Assembly: GCF_009911795.1 (NCBI RefSeq)
Contig: NZ_CP047898.1
Span: 1,116,001 to 1,180,000, forward strand
DNA from: Pseudarthrobacter psychrotolerans
Lineage (GTDB): Bacteria; Actinomycetota; Actinomycetes; Actinomycetales; Micrococcaceae
Direction of reading: 5' to 3'
Length of the DNA: 64,000 nt
Positions within the stretch are counted from its first letter, which is position 1. The number at the start of each line of letters is the position of its first letter. The notes below the pieces were generated by a model that was not told where the DNA came from, did not search any database, and saw only the letters and a list, made by a program, of their open reading frames with translations. The position numbers were made by a program, and so were the translations under genes. Shown piece by piece: positions 1 through 11,400 of the stretch.

Positions 1-1075
1 GGTCAAAGTCCGTCGCCACGATGGGGTAGACACCCTTCATGGCATCGCGTGAAGCGGGGAGCAGGTCCGGCAGGCAGGCCTTTTCGACGCCGAGCAGGCG
101 CATGGAACGCACGGCGCGGCGGATCAGGCGGCGCAGGACGTAGCCGCGGCCCTCGTTGGACGGCGTCACGCCGTCGGCGATCAGCATAAGAGCCGAACGG
201 ATGTGGTCACCCACCACCCGCATGCGGACGTCGTCCGTGTGGTGCGGATCCTCAGGTGTTTCGGCCGAGGTGTACTCCCGGCCCGACAGCTCGGCTGCCC
301 TGTCGATCACAGGCCGGACCTGGTCGGTCTCGTACATGTTCTCGACGCCCTGCAGGATCATCGCGAGGCGCTCCATGCCGAGGCCGGTGTCGATGTTCTT
401 CTTGGGCAGCTCGCCGACGACGTCGAAGTCGTCCTTCGAGCGGACGTTGTCGATCTGGTACTGCATGAACACCAAGTTCCAGATTTCAACGTACCGGTTT
501 TCGTCGGCGATGGGACCGCCCTCGACGCCGTAGGCAGGGCCCCGGTCGTAGTAGATCTCCGAGCAGGGGCCTGCGGGGCCCGGCTGGCCGGTGTGCCAGT
601 AGTTGTCGGCCTTGCCCATACGCTGGATGCGCTCGGACGGAACGCCGGTGTGCGTCAGCCACAGCTCCTTGGCTTCGTCGTCCTCTTCGTAAACCGTCAC
701 CCACAGCAGTTCCGGCGGAAGGCCGTAGCCGCCGTTGTCCACGCTCTTGGTGAGCAGCTCCCAGGCGTACTTGATGGCGTCTTCCTTGAAGTAATCGCCG
801 AAGGAGAAGTTGCCGCACATCTGGAAGAAGGTGCCGTGGCGGGCGGTCTTGCCCACCTCTTCGATGTCCCCGGTGCGGATGCATTTTTGAACGCTGGTGG
901 CCCGGTCGAAAGGGGCTTCTTCGCGGGCAGTCAGGTAAGGGATGAACGGGACCATGCCGGCCACGGTGAACAGGAGGGAGGGGTCGCTGGAGACCAGCGA
1001 GGCGGAGGGAACCGCGGTGTGTCCTTTGCTGACAAAAAAGTCCACCCAGCGCTTTGTGATCTCCTGCGACTTCAT
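1..1075 (-). CDS. alaS: Alanine--tRNA ligase, N-terminal part (runs off the window)
   Basis: Class II aminoacyl-tRNA synthetase that charges tRNA-Ala in the cytoplasm. The frame opens with ATG at 1075 ([14 protein letters not shown]) and stays open to the window edge, giving about 358 residues. These cover the class II catalytic domain: the early [11 protein letters not shown] segment, the [17 protein letters not shown] stretch, and later [28 protein letters not shown] split across motif 3. The editing and C-Ala domains lie outside the window. It is the last visible gene of the rpsD-DUF948-small protein-alaS run on the minus strand. The identification is secure; only the 3' portion is missing. 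Confidence 0.95.
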   Translation of the reverse strand, partial: MKSQEITKRWVDFFVSKGHTAVPSASLVSSDPSLLFTVAGMVPFIPYLTAREEAPFDRATSVQKCIRTGDIEEVGKTARHGTFFQMCGNFSFGDYFKEDAIKYAWELLTKSVDNGGYGLPPELLWVTVYEEDDEAKELWLTHTGVPSERIQRMGKADNYWHTGQPGPAGPCSEIYYDRGPAYGVEGGPIADENRYVEIWNLVFMQYQIDNVRSKDDFDVVGELPKKNIDTGLGMERLAMILQGVENMYETDQVRPVIDRAAELSGREYTSAETPEDPHHTDDVRMRVVGDHIRSALMLIADGVTPSNEGRGYVLRRLIRRAVRSMRLLGVEKACLPDLLPASRDAMKGVYPIVATDFD

Positions 1076-1194
1076 GAGCTGATTACATACCCTTCTCGGT
1101 TCACGCGTTGTGCCACGCATGACATATTGATTCAGACGGCAGTGCCGGCAAGCGGCGGCTGCTGGTTTAATTCTCGCGCGTTTTTCCCGCGGGT

Positions 1195-1440
1195 TCAGCG
1201 GCGGGCTGGATCCCGCGACGGGACGGCCGGTGAGTCGATCCCCAGGGCGGCCCGGAGGTCCGTCTCGCGCTCATGCATTCCGGCACGCACGGCATCGGCG
1301 AAGTCGTAAACGCCGTCAGCCAACCGGCCCACGGCGCGATTCAGGCCTTCCGGCCCCAGGTTGGACTGCGCTTCGCTGATCTTGCGGAACGCGATGACTC
1401 CGATGGCCACGCCGATTCCCATCCAGACAAATCGTTTCAT
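1195..1440 (-). CDS. Small hypothetical membrane-anchored protein (81 aa)
   Basis: ATG at 1440 begins [20 protein letters not shown], a short N-terminal hydrophobic segment (about residues 5-18) followed by a basic boundary, then a soluble acidic/amphipathic tail ending in DPARR. It starts 17 bases after the stop of the upstream DUF948 gene and lies upstream of alaS, so all three are probably co-transcribed. A single membrane anchor with a short cytoplasmic tail is all that can be seen. No catalytic motif is present and the function is unknown. A longer upstream start in the same frame would overlap the DUF948 gene out of frame, so the internal ATG is preferred. Confidence 0.7.
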   Translation of the reverse strand: MKRFVWMGIGVAIGVIAFRKISEAQSNLGPEGLNRAVGRLADGVYDFADAVRAGMHERETDLRAALGIDSPAVPSRDPARR

Positions 1441-1457
1441 TTCAGTTCTCCGGTGGC

Positions 1458-1832
1458 TTAGCGGCTGCGGCGGCCGGGGGCGGGCTTCTTGCGGTTGGCG
1501 AGGGCGGAGCGCACGCCGTAGCTGAAGGCTGCCACCTTGATCAGTGGTGAACCGACGGTCGCTGCAACCAGTGATGACAGCGCCGAGAGGTTTGCCGACG
1601 CATCTGAAACGTTGGAGGCGATGCCATCCACTTTCTTCAACTGCTGGTTGGTGGTGGAGACAGTCGCCGTGACTTCGTCCATGAGGGGCGTGGCGCCGTC
1701 GCTGAGGGACCGGATGGAAGTCCGTATTTCTTCCAGCACACTGCCGAGCTTCAGGATGGGCACGGCGAGCAGCAGCACCAGGAGTGCGAACACCCCGGCC
1801 GCGATCAGGCCGGCAATATCGCCACCAGACAT
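1458..1832 (-). CDS. DUF948 domain-containing membrane protein
   Basis: A 124-residue protein. Residues 6-28 (IAGLIAAGVFALLVLLLAVPI) form one transmembrane helix. The amphipathic helical region after it (LEEIRTSIRSLSD through VDGIASNVSDASANLSALSS) resembles the DUF948 chemotaxis-receptor-like coiled coil. The C-terminus is basic (RKKPAPGRRSR). This matches the DUF948 family, which is commonly found between rpsD and alaS in Micrococcaceae. Its molecular role is not established. It follows the rpsD terminator hairpin, so it probably has its own promoter in 1833-1920. Confidence 0.8.
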   Translation of the reverse strand: MSGGDIAGLIAAGVFALLVLLLAVPILKLGSVLEEIRTSIRSLSDGATPLMDEVTATVSTTNQQLKKVDGIASNVSDASANLSALSSLVAATVGSPLIKVAAFSYGVRSALANRKKPAPGRRSR

Positions 1833-1926
1833 AGACGTTCAACTCCTTGAAACTGACGTGGATCTTTTACCTCCGCGTACGCTGCCTTGATGCGTTCCGC
1901 AGATGTCCCCCAAGTACCTTACATAC

Positions 1927-1960
1927 AAAGAAGCCCGTGGCGCTTGCCACGGGCTTCTTT
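1927..1960 (-). terminator. Intrinsic terminator after rpsD
   Basis: A perfect 15-bp inverted repeat (1927-1941 with 1946-1960) encloses a 4-base loop. It lies 18 bases past the rpsD stop, and on the minus strand the stem ends in CTTCTTT followed by a U-containing tail. It separates rpsD from the DUF948 gene. Confidence 0.9.
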
Positions 1961-1977
1961 GGATACGCTGCTGGGAT

Positions 1978-2604
1978 TTAGCGTGCGTAGAATTCGACGA
2001 CGAGCTGCTCTTCGCAGGTTACGGGAACCTCGGAGCGCTTCGGGCGACGGACCAGGCGGGCCTGCAGGGCGTCAAGCTTGACGTCCAGGTAGGCCGGAAC
2101 CTGGGGCAGGACGTCGCGGTGTGCGCCGGCTGCTGCAACCTGGAGCGGAACCATGGTTTCGCTGCGGGTGTGGACGTGGACAAGCTGGCCTTCGCTGACG
2201 CGGAAGGACGGGCGGTCAACGCGGATGCCGTCAACCATGATGTGGCGGTGCACAACGAGCTGGCGGGCCTGGGCGATGGTGCGGGCGAAGCCGGCACGCA
2301 GCACGAGGGCGTCAAGACGCATTTCGAGCAGTTCGATCAGGTTTTCACCGGTCAGGCCCTTGGTGCGGCGGGCTTCTTCGAAGGCGCGGGTCATCTGGGC
2401 TTCGCGGATGCCGTACTGGGCGCGCAGACGCTGCTTTTCGCGCAGCCGTACGGCGTAGTCGGAGTCCTGCTTCTTGCGGGCACGGCCATGCTCACCGGGG
2501 CCGTACGGGCGGCGCTCCATGTACTTGGCGGCCTTGGGGGTCAGAGCAATGCCGAGTGCACGCGAGAGGCGTGCTGTACGGCGAGCACGAGTGTTGTTAG
2601 CCAC
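1978..2604 (-). CDS. rpsD: 30S ribosomal protein S4
   Basis: Primary 16S rRNA-binding protein of the small subunit. It is 208 residues, the usual length for the actinobacterial form. The N-terminal S4 domain (YMERRPYGPGEHGRARKK) is followed by the S4 RNA-binding fold (MRLDALVLRAGFARTIAQAR, then VVHRHIMVDG). The start is GTG at 2604 with GGAAGGA six bases upstream. Unlike many bacteria, rpsD is not in the alpha operon here but stands alone between rarA and the DUF948 gene. A 265-bp leader region precedes it. Confidence 0.97.
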   Translation of the reverse strand: MANNTRARRTARLSRALGIALTPKAAKYMERRPYGPGEHGRARKKQDSDYAVRLREKQRLRAQYGIREAQMTRAFEEARRTKGLTGENLIELLEMRLDALVLRAGFARTIAQARQLVVHRHIMVDGIRVDRPSFRVSEGQLVHVHTRSETMVPLQVAAAGAHRDVLPQVPAYLDVKLDALQARLVRRPKRSEVPVTCEEQLVVEFYAR

Positions 2605-2869
2605 TTGTGTCCTTCCAATATCTGCGGTGTGTCAGTGTTACTGGCCTCCATAATGGAGAGCATCGGCCAACCGCTGCCTTTTGCTACTGGGCACAGGGCT
2701 ACCCCAACGAAACAGCAGAAAATACTGAAGGATGGGGAGATTGCGTCCGCGCCTTGCCAGACAACGAACAATCTTAGCAGGATTCGCCTGCAATCCCACA
2801 CTCCGGCCGCCGCTCCCCCGTGTCACTCCACTGGCATCACTGCCGGGGCCTCTCCACTGCCGACGCCGG

Positions 2870-4270
2870 TCAGTTGCCGCGGATGATCTTCCGCAGCCGT
2901 TCGAGGCGCACGGCGATGTCCCGTTCCGCACCGTTGGCGGTGGGCTCGTAGTAGTCCCGCCCTACCAGGTCATCCGGCGGGTACTGCTGGCTGGCCACCG
3001 AATGGGGGGCGTCGTGGGCGTACTTGTAGCCGAGTCCGTGTCCCAGCTGCTTGGACCCCGGGTAGTGCGCATCGCGAAGGTGCGCCGGGATCCCGTTGCC
3101 CAGGCCGGCACGGACATCCGCAACAGCCTTGTTGATTCCCATGTACGCGGCATTGGATTTCGGCGCGGTGGCCAGATGCACCACGGCCTCGGCCAGGACG
3201 ATCCGCCCCTCGGGCATGCCGATCAGTTGTACCGCCTGCGCGGCGGCAACCGCAGTCTGCAGTGCCGTGGGGTCCGCCATTCCGACGTCCTCCGCAGCGG
3301 AAATCACAATGCGCCGCGCGATGAACCTCGGATCCTCCCCTGCCTCCAGCATCCTGGCGAGGTAGTGCAGTGCGGCGTCCACGTCGGACCCGCGGACGGA
3401 CTTGATGAAGGCGCTGGCAACGTCGTAGTGCTGGTCCCCGGCGCGGTCGTAGCGCACGGCGGCCACGTCCAGGGCACGTTCGGTGTGCTTGAGCTCGATG
3501 GTGACCACCGAGTCGGCGTCGGCGTCGTCCGCATCGCCGAAGGCCACACCCGATGCGGCTTCGAGGGCCGTCAGGGCGCGCCGCGCGTCGCCGCCGGCGA
3601 GCCTGACGAGGTGGGCCAGGGCCTCGGCGCTGAGCTCCACATTCCCGCTCAGGCCGCGATCGTCCGACACTGCGCGCTGCAGGAGCCCTTCAATGTCCGC
3701 CTCCGTCAGCGGTTTCAGGGTGAGCAGGAGGGAACGTGACAGCAGCGGCGAGACCACGGAAAAGGACGGGTTTTCGGTGGTTGCCGCCACGAGCACCACC
3801 CAGCGGTTCTCCACGCCGGGCAGCAGGGCATCCTGCTGGGCTTTATTGAAGCGGTGAATCTCGTCAAGGAAAAGCACTGTGGTGGTCTTGTACAGATCCC
3901 GCGCTGTGAGGGCTTCGTCCATGACCCGCCGAACGTCCTTGACGCCCGCGGTGATGGCGGACAGCTCCACGAACTTCCGCCCCTTGCCCTTGGCGATCAC
4001 GTGCGCGAGCGTGGTTTTTCCGGTCCCGGGCGGTCCCCAGAGGATCAGCGAGCTGGGGCCTGCGGGGCCCAGGGCGTCAGTGCCGGCCGCCAACTGCCGC
4101 AACGGCGATCCCTGCCCCAGCAGGTGCTGCTGGCCCACCACATCATCCAGCGTGCGTGGCCGCATCCGGACGGCCAGGGGGCTGCGCGGCGCGGCGGTAC
4201 GGCCGGACGACGACGGTTCGTCACTGTCGTCGTCGTCATTGCCATGCCCTTGGGCGAAGAGATCATCCAC
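2870..4270 (-). CDS. rarA: Replication-associated recombination protein A (RarA/MgsA AAA+ ATPase)
   Basis: AAA+ clamp-loader-like ATPase acting at stalled replication forks. It has 466 residues. Walker A GPPGTGKT is at 79-86, Walker B LFLDEIH at about 133-139, and the sensor-1 segment AATTENPSF at 162-170. The C-terminal MgsA-type tetramerisation region includes [11 protein letters not shown] and YPHD-like TYPHD/KYAHD segments. The first 25 residues are acidic and variable. The start is GTG at 4270, where the Shine-Dalgarno sequence is weak. rpsD lies downstream on the same strand and the acVLRF1 gene is divergent. Identification is firm. Confidence 0.93.
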   Translation of the reverse strand: MDDLFAQGHGNDDDDSDEPSSSGRTAAPRSPLAVRMRPRTLDDVVGQQHLLGQGSPLRQLAAGTDALGPAGPSSLILWGPPGTGKTTLAHVIAKGKGRKFVELSAITAGVKDVRRVMDEALTARDLYKTTTVLFLDEIHRFNKAQQDALLPGVENRWVVLVAATTENPSFSVVSPLLSRSLLLTLKPLTEADIEGLLQRAVSDDRGLSGNVELSAEALAHLVRLAGGDARRALTALEAASGVAFGDADDADADSVVTIELKHTERALDVAAVRYDRAGDQHYDVASAFIKSVRGSDVDAALHYLARMLEAGEDPRFIARRIVISAAEDVGMADPTALQTAVAAAQAVQLIGMPEGRIVLAEAVVHLATAPKSNAAYMGINKAVADVRAGLGNGIPAHLRDAHYPGSKQLGHGLGYKYAHDAPHSVASQQYPPDDLVGRDYYEPTANGAERDIAVRLERLRKIIRGN

Positions 4271-4345
4271 ATAGATAGGCTACTCATTAGTTCACCGCAC
4301 CACTTCCGCCCTCCATTTTCCGCCCGCCATCTAAGGGATCCCGCC

Positions 4346-5038
4346 ATGAGCGCACGCAGCACCCCAGGCGCCGGCCGTCCGGGGTCCGTCAGGACCGCGT
4401 TTGTGTCCGGCGAACGCCTGGCCGGATGGGCGGACCGCTTCGGAGCCGCGCACGGCGGCTTCCGGATCAGCGATGACGACGACGGCGTGCGGCTCGTGGC
4501 GGACGACGGCACCACTGCGTTGCTCCAGGCGCCCTGGCCACCCGATGGAAGGCCGGGACGGGGCGCCGATCCCCTGGAGCGCCTGGCCTCCGTCACTGCC
4601 CAGCCCCGGACGGCCGGACTGGTGCTCGTGCGGCGCGGCGGTTATGCGGCTGCCGTGGCCAGGGAAGGCATCCTGCTCGCGTCCAAGACGGGCTCCCGCT
4701 ACGTACAGTCCCGGAGTGCGGCCGGTGGGCAGTCCCAGCAGCGGTTTGCACGCCGCCGGGCCAACCAGGCGGATGAGCTGGTGGAGAAAGTGGCAGCGCA
4801 CGCAGCAGCCGTTTTCGGCGGCCAGCCGATCGAGTATCTTGCTCCGGGCGGGGACCGGACCCTTGCCGGGCTGGTCATGGACCACCCGGCCATGAGGCTC
4901 TACGCCTCAGTCCCGCGGCTGGACTTCCTGGATGTGCCTGACCCCAACGGCTCCGTGCTGAGGAAGGCCGCCGCAGATGTCTGCGCCGTGCGGATCCAGG
5001 TAACTGACCCGCCGGATCAGCCCCGGCGCAACTCCTAG
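4346..5038 (+). CDS. acVLRF1-family peptidyl-tRNA hydrolase (ribosome rescue)
   Basis: A 230-residue protein of the actinobacterial Vms1/ANKZF1-like release-factor family. These proteins are thought to cleave peptidyl-tRNA on obstructed large ribosomal subunits. The diagnostic segment is SKTGSRYVQ followed by GGQSQQRFARRRANQ (residues 113-141), where the GGQ-S-QQR loop (127-133) corresponds to the catalytic glutamine loop of the VLRF fold. ATG at 4346 is used: it places the protein just downstream of the divergent rarA start, and the longer in-frame extension runs antisense through rarA. Its stop overlaps the stop of the convergent dioxygenase gene by four bases (CTAG). Confidence 0.85.
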   Translation: MSARSTPGAGRPGSVRTAFVSGERLAGWADRFGAAHGGFRISDDDDGVRLVADDGTTALLQAPWPPDGRPGRGADPLERLASVTAQPRTAGLVLVRRGGYAAAVAREGILLASKTGSRYVQSRSAAGGQSQQRFARRRANQADELVEKVAAHAAAVFGGQPIEYLAPGGDRTLAGLVMDHPAMRLYASVPRLDFLDVPDPNGSVLRKAAADVCAVRIQVTDPPDQPRRNS

Positions 5039-5832
5039 GTCAGCGTCCAGGAGCGTTTCGACAACCCGTACCAGAAACCTTCGATTGCAGTCTTCGCGTG
5101 CAGTTCACCGGAGCCATAGGCTGCGCCGAGCGCAACGTACAGCGGCGCCCAGTGCTCGCTGCGCGGGTGCGCTTGCCGTGCCGCCGGCGCCTTGTTCAGG
5201 AAGTCCAGGATGGCATCGACATCGCCGCCCGCCATGGCTTCTTCCGCCCAGTGGTCAAACTCGCTCGAGGCTGCCGGCGGAGGGCTGTCCGGACCACCGG
5301 CCGGGTTGAACCAGCGGAGATTGTGCGTGGTGAACCCGGAACCGACGATGAGGGTGCCGCGTTCGCGCAGCGGTGCCAGCGACATGCCGAGGTTAAACAG
5401 GCCCCGAGGATCGAGGGTGGGCATGGACATCTGGACCACGGGAACATCGGCTTCGGGGAACAGCTCCTTGAGCGGCACATATGCTCCGTGGTCCAGCCCA
5501 CGGCTCTCATCGCGCTCGACGTGGTGGCCGTGGACAGCCACCAGCCGCTCCACCTCGGTGGCGAGCCCCGGCGCCTGCGGGGCGTCGTATTTGACGTCGT
5601 AGTACTTTTGCGCGAAGCCGCCAAAGTCATAAACAAGGCCTGGATCCCGCTGAGTGGCACTCAGTGTCACGGGTGCGTTTTCCCAGTGCGCGGACACCAT
5701 CAGGATGTCCTTGGGCTTGCTGAAGGTGCCGGACCACTCGTGCAACTGTTGGGTCCAGGTAGCATCGTCGGCAAGCGGCGGCGCACCGTGACTGAGAAAG
5801 AGAACCGGAGGCAGGCCAGGTGTTTGCGTCAT
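5035..5832 (-). CDS. DODA-type extradiol aromatic ring-opening dioxygenase (LigB superfamily, YgiD-like)
   Basis: A 265-residue member of the LigB/DODA family of non-heme metal-dependent extradiol dioxygenases. Conserved histidines are visible in LSHGAP (His15), VSAHWE (His49), LDHGAY (His115) and TTHNLRW (His170), with the C-terminal HPRSEHWAPL signature (221-231). The natural substrate in bacteria is usually unknown; a small catechol is likely. The gene is monocistronic and converges on the acVLRF1 gene. Two palindromes lie just upstream of its start, suggesting control by a dimeric repressor. Confidence 0.88.
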   Translation of the reverse strand: MTQTPGLPPVLFLSHGAPPLADDATWTQQLHEWSGTFSKPKDILMVSAHWENAPVTLSATQRDPGLVYDFGGFAQKYYDVKYDAPQAPGLATEVERLVAVHGHHVERDESRGLDHGAYVPLKELFPEADVPVVQMSMPTLDPRGLFNLGMSLAPLRERGTLIVGSGFTTHNLRWFNPAGGPDSPPPAASSEFDHWAEEAMAGGDVDAILDFLNKAPAARQAHPRSEHWAPLYVALGAAYGSGELHAKTAIEGFWYGLSKRSWTLT

Positions 5833-5855
5833 GCAGCCATACTATGCCATTTTTA

Positions 5856-5884
5856 TTGAAGCTTCAAGCATCATTGTAATGATG
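5856..5884 (-). promoter_or_regulatory. Two adjacent palindromes upstream of the dioxygenase gene
   Basis: TTGAAGCTTCAA (5856-5867) is a perfect 12-bp palindrome. CATCATTGTAATGATG (5869-5884) is 7+7 with a central GT. They lie 24-52 bases upstream of the dioxygenase start and overlap where the -35/-10 region should be. The arrangement resembles tandem sites for a MarR- or HxlR-type dimer; the regulator is not identifiable from the window. Confidence 0.5.
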
Positions 5885-5910
5885 ACCCGTTAGGAGCGGC
5901 TTGTGATCTA

Positions 5911-6432
5911 GTGAAATATCCGACGCTAACGTCCGTTCGGGCGTCGTATTGGCCCGTATTTGCCGGGTTTGATGTGGTTGGTGCGTGGAAGTCGCCGGGC
6001 ATCACAACTGCCCATCGTCCACTTAAGGTGGCCCTTCAGAAAACGGAAAAAATCCACGCTGACATGACCGGTTTCATGGATGCCCTGGGTTTCGGGGCGA
6101 TGTGCGAGGACCGGCTGGGCCAGTTCCTTCCCGCAGGCGCGAAGCACCGGCCCGGCCGGCTGCTCGGGTCCCTGGCGGCGATGCTGGCCGCCGGAGGCGA
6201 ACACGTCTCCGATCTGGGCATCCTGCGGGTCCCCCGGGCGCCTACGGCCAACTGCCCTCGAACGCCTTACCACTGCGAGCAGACGGACAGCCATCACCGG
6301 GTACGTGGAAACCCGCGCCACCCCGGCGCCAACGGGCCGGCCGTGCGTGCCCGGAATCCACCCAGACAACAGATCAGCAACTCAGCCGCCATCAACACCC
6401 CTCACCGGGGACCGATGCAAAATCCGGGTTAG
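5911..6432 (+). pseudogene. Decayed IS1380-family transposase, N-terminal remnant
   Basis: Residues encoded at 6064-6228, from DALGFGAMCEDRLG through RPGRLLGSLAAMLAAGGEHV to SDLGILR, match the N-terminal region typical of IS1380 transposases (a GRxLxxLAxMLAxGGxxxxDLxxLR pattern). After 'LGILR' recognisable sequence jumps frame: YGQLPSNALPLRAD and GYVETRATPA recall the following FGxVPSNAT...R and GYVET stretches. The DDE catalytic part is missing. No terminal inverted repeat could be identified. This marks the left side of the accessory block, between the core dioxygenase and clpC. The family call rests on remembered family patterns. Confidence 0.5.
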
Positions 6433-6439
6433 CTCAGGG

Positions 6440-8935
<2,496 letters not shown>

Positions 8936-9246
8936 TTCGCCACACTCCTGGCTGCCGCCTACCTTGATGCTACGTCGCCGCAGGCCTTCATGGGGGGTTC
9001 GCCGAGACGCAGGATAAGTAGAGCCGGGTTCCCGTGACTTTCCCATGTAAGCGGCAGGTTTTCGCACCGCTGTCCGCCACGTCACCGCGTGTCACCGTGT
9101 GGGCGCAGAGGCACACGCAGTCGCCGAGCGGAAAATCGATGCGCATTACGATGCGCATCATCTGCATAACCTGCGGGGCGGAACTCACAGCCGCAACCAC
9201 CGCATAGGACCATCCGAAATCCCCGGAAACCTCATCGACCTCGCCA
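8936..9246. other. Upstream region of clpC, no supported gene
   Basis: About 310 bases hold the clpC promoter side. No gene is convincing on either strand. A GTTCGCC-GAGA-CGC stretch near 8997-9012 only partly resembles a ClgR box and is not called. The direct repeat GTCACCG-CGT/GTCACCG-TGT near 9080-9100 is unexplained. Confidence 0.4.
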
Positions 9247-9429
9247 GTGCCGGCACACCGCGAACGACCGCCGGCTCAGTCGCCCGTCCGTGTGTTGTTC
9301 CTGTGTACGGGCAACAGCGCTCGGTCCCAGATGGCCGAGGCGACCTTGGAGTGCCTGGGCGGCTCTCGGATCGAAGCCGCCAGCGCCGATAGTCACCCCA
9401 ACGCCGTACGCGTGATGCGTGACTGTTGA
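9247..9429 (+). pseudogene. Truncated arsenate reductase / low-molecular-weight phosphatase (ArsC-like) fragment
   Basis: The 60-residue frame contains [19 protein letters not shown], the CX5R active-site loop of the arsenate reductase/LMW tyrosine phosphatase family (Cys20 to Arg26). It is followed by [20 protein letters not shown], which resembles the family's [16 protein letters not shown] segment with a few residues missing. A stop follows directly, so about two thirds of the protein, including the Asp general acid, is gone. The linker before the loop ([10 protein letters not shown]) resembles the junction of ArsR-ArsC fusion proteins, but no ArsR domain is left. Treated as a relic. Confidence 0.7.
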
Positions 9430-10093
9430 TCGTTAAGGCCACATGAGACCAAGGAAGTCTTGCCATGGGTGTGACTGTTAGTTCAGAATGGCGGTTTTTT
9501 CACAGCTCGGTTTGGCGCGTTAATTGATTCCAAAGACGAGGGTTGAGCGTGCGGGCCTCAATGACGTCGTCGGTGATGGTGCTGATCTCGTTGATTTACA
9601 TGACCCGGCTCACGGCCGGCCCCGCACGTCCACGTCCTCCCAGGAACAACACCACAGCCGATCGAGGTCCGGGAATCGGGTTTTGAGAATCGAACCGCCG
9701 GACACTAGGTCGATGCCACCTATGCCGGTCACCTTTCGCCGGAATATGCTCTCTTCGCTGCGGGGAAGACCCGAGAGTCCCATCCGGGCCGCCCGCCATG
9801 GGCCGGCCTACATAGCTTCCATGGCAGGAGACTTAACTGGAATTCGACTCTTCCTCCCTGTCCAAGAAGTCGAGTTCGTCCTCGCCCGCGGCCCGAGTTG
9901 ACCGTACGTTCATGTCCGGGATCCGGTCCCCATTGAGGCTCCAGCGGCACCAACCGGTCGCCCCCAGGTTCATGAGTGACAAACGTGAGGGCAGGGCCAC
10001 GCCCATCCTGCAGCGACCATCGCCTGCGCTTCCTGGCAGTCGTCGGCGTCGTTGGCGATGGTCGGAGCGAACCCCGCCCCTGGCAGCTTCTGA
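9430..10093. other. 664-bp stretch with no supported gene
   Basis: Several short frames cross this stretch but none has recognisable domains or a convincing start. One frame near 9700-9760 gives TYAGHLSPEY, faintly like the C-terminus of a tyrosine recombinase. A minus-strand frame near 9530-9600 gives EISTITDDVIEARTLNP, which I do not recognise. It most likely consists of decayed mobile-element DNA between the arsC relic and the methyltransferase gene. Confidence 0.5.
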
Positions 10094-11062
10094 TCAGGGA
10101 ATGTTTGACAGCCTCGCCACGGCGGCAATATCCTGCGGGGTCGTTCGACAGCACCCGCCAACGAGCCGGGCACCAAGTTCACGCCAGAAGGGCGTTCCCT
10201 CCGCAAGGCTTGCGGGCTGTTTGCTATTGGGGCCCGAAGCGCTGTCCCCAGCCGCGGTCTGCCCCCACGTTTTGGTGACTGCGTCATAGCTTTCTCCCGA
10301 ATTTGGATATGCGATCAGGGGCATATCGGTGGCTTTGCCCAAGGCCTCCAGGGATGGGGAGACCAGGTCCAGCGGCACACAGTTCACGCCGATCGCCACC
10401 GCGAGCGGCTGCTCCATACAGAACTTTGCCACCTGAGCCAGCGGCGTACCGTCGCTGATGTGCCCACCGTCCCGTAGCGTGAAGGAGAGCCAGGCTTCGA
10501 CGTCGAACTCTTTCATGAGTGCCAGCAAGGCCTCGGCCTCCGGCAATGAAGGCAGCGTCTCACAGGCAAGAAAGTCCGCTCCGGCCTCCACCAGCGCCGC
10601 GATTCGAGGCCGGTGGAACTCCAAAAACTCGTTTCGGCTGAGGAAGTAGTCTCCCTGGTATTCTGATCCGTCCGCGAGGTACGCGCCGTAGGGCCCGACC
10701 GATCCTGCAATCAGCAGGGGGCCCGCATCCGCGTTTTCGGCCAGGTACTCGCGGCGCGCCTCGTCGGCCAGGCGCACACTCAACGCCACATGTCCCAAGG
10801 CCTCTTTCTCGCCGATGCCGCGCCGCGCAAATCCCAGCGGTGTGGCCTGATAGCTCGCCGTGATGGCGACCGCGGCTCCGGCGCGGAAGTAATCCTGGTG
10901 TACGCGCTTGACGAGCTCCGGCTGTTCCAGAAGGACTTTAGCCGACCACAAAGGATCTTGCAGATCGCAGCCGTGCGCTTCAAGCTCGGTGGCGAGTGCG
11001 CCGTCCACGGTCAGGTTCGCTCCGGCATCGAGGATGCGGGAGAGCTTGGTGTTACTGGGCAT
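10094..11062 (-). CDS. mmuM: Homocysteine S-methyltransferase
   Basis: Zinc-dependent enzyme that transfers a methyl group from S-methylmethionine (or S-adenosylmethionine) to homocysteine, giving methionine. It has 322 residues, normal for MmuM. The barrel begins with VDGALATELEAHG. Zn ligands are Cys228 in GVNCVP and the pair Cys304-Cys305 in VGGCCR. ATG at 11062 has GGAGC upstream. It stands alone on the minus strand with a 338-bp divergent gap to the YqfO-like gene. S-methylmethionine is a plant metabolite, which fits a scavenging role. No mmuP-type transporter is adjacent. Confidence 0.93.
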   Translation of the reverse strand: MPSNTKLSRILDAGANLTVDGALATELEAHGCDLQDPLWSAKVLLEQPELVKRVHQDYFRAGAAVAITASYQATPLGFARRGIGEKEALGHVALSVRLADEARREYLAENADAGPLLIAGSVGPYGAYLADGSEYQGDYFLSRNEFLEFHRPRIAALVEAGADFLACETLPSLPEAEALLALMKEFDVEAWLSFTLRDGGHISDGTPLAQVAKFCMEQPLAVAIGVNCVPLDLVSPSLEALGKATDMPLIAYPNSGESYDAVTKTWGQTAAGDSASGPNSKQPASLAEGTPFWRELGARLVGGCCRTTPQDIAAVARLSNIP

Positions 11063-11400
11063 TGTTTAGGGCTCCAAGCGGTTCGGTTCGTTCTGGCCTG
11101 CCGGGCGGACGCGGCGACTCGTGATCCGGCAATGCAAGTTAGCACAACGTGCAGTGACAAAAGGGCGGCACAGCCCCGGGCTTCCACATGACGGTCAGCA
11201 GTCCTTTGCAGCAACCTGTGTTTCCCGGCTCAGTCACGCCCCAAGTCTGGCGGATGTGCCGGGTGAACATGAATGCCTCCATCCAAATGTGTGCGTAATA
11301 AGCATTTTTAGATGCTTGTAATGACCATCACTCTATGTCACCATGGCATTCAGACACCTTTTGCGAACCGCTCAGGAAGAGGCTTCCCTTGAAGATTGAA
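11063..11400. promoter_or_regulatory. Divergent intergenic region, mmuM / YqfO-like gene
   Basis: 338 bases between divergently transcribed genes. An inverted repeat AAGCAT-6-ATGCTT (11300-11317) lies about 83-100 bases before the ATG at 11401, in a locally AT-rich stretch. No further gene is supported. A longer start for the downstream gene at 11335 would shorten this region by 66 bases. Confidence 0.4.

Noticed and set aside
203..1309. A 368-residue plus-strand open frame opposite alaS.
   Set aside because: Antisense of the alanyl-tRNA synthetase catalytic domain.
8990..9015. Possible ClgR box upstream of clpC.
   Set aside because: Only one half matches; the second half is shifted by a base, so it was not called.
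9690..9770. TYAGHLSPEY reminiscent of a tyrosine-recombinase C-terminus.
   Set aside because: Too short, with a stop just upstream and none of the other catalytic residues nearby.
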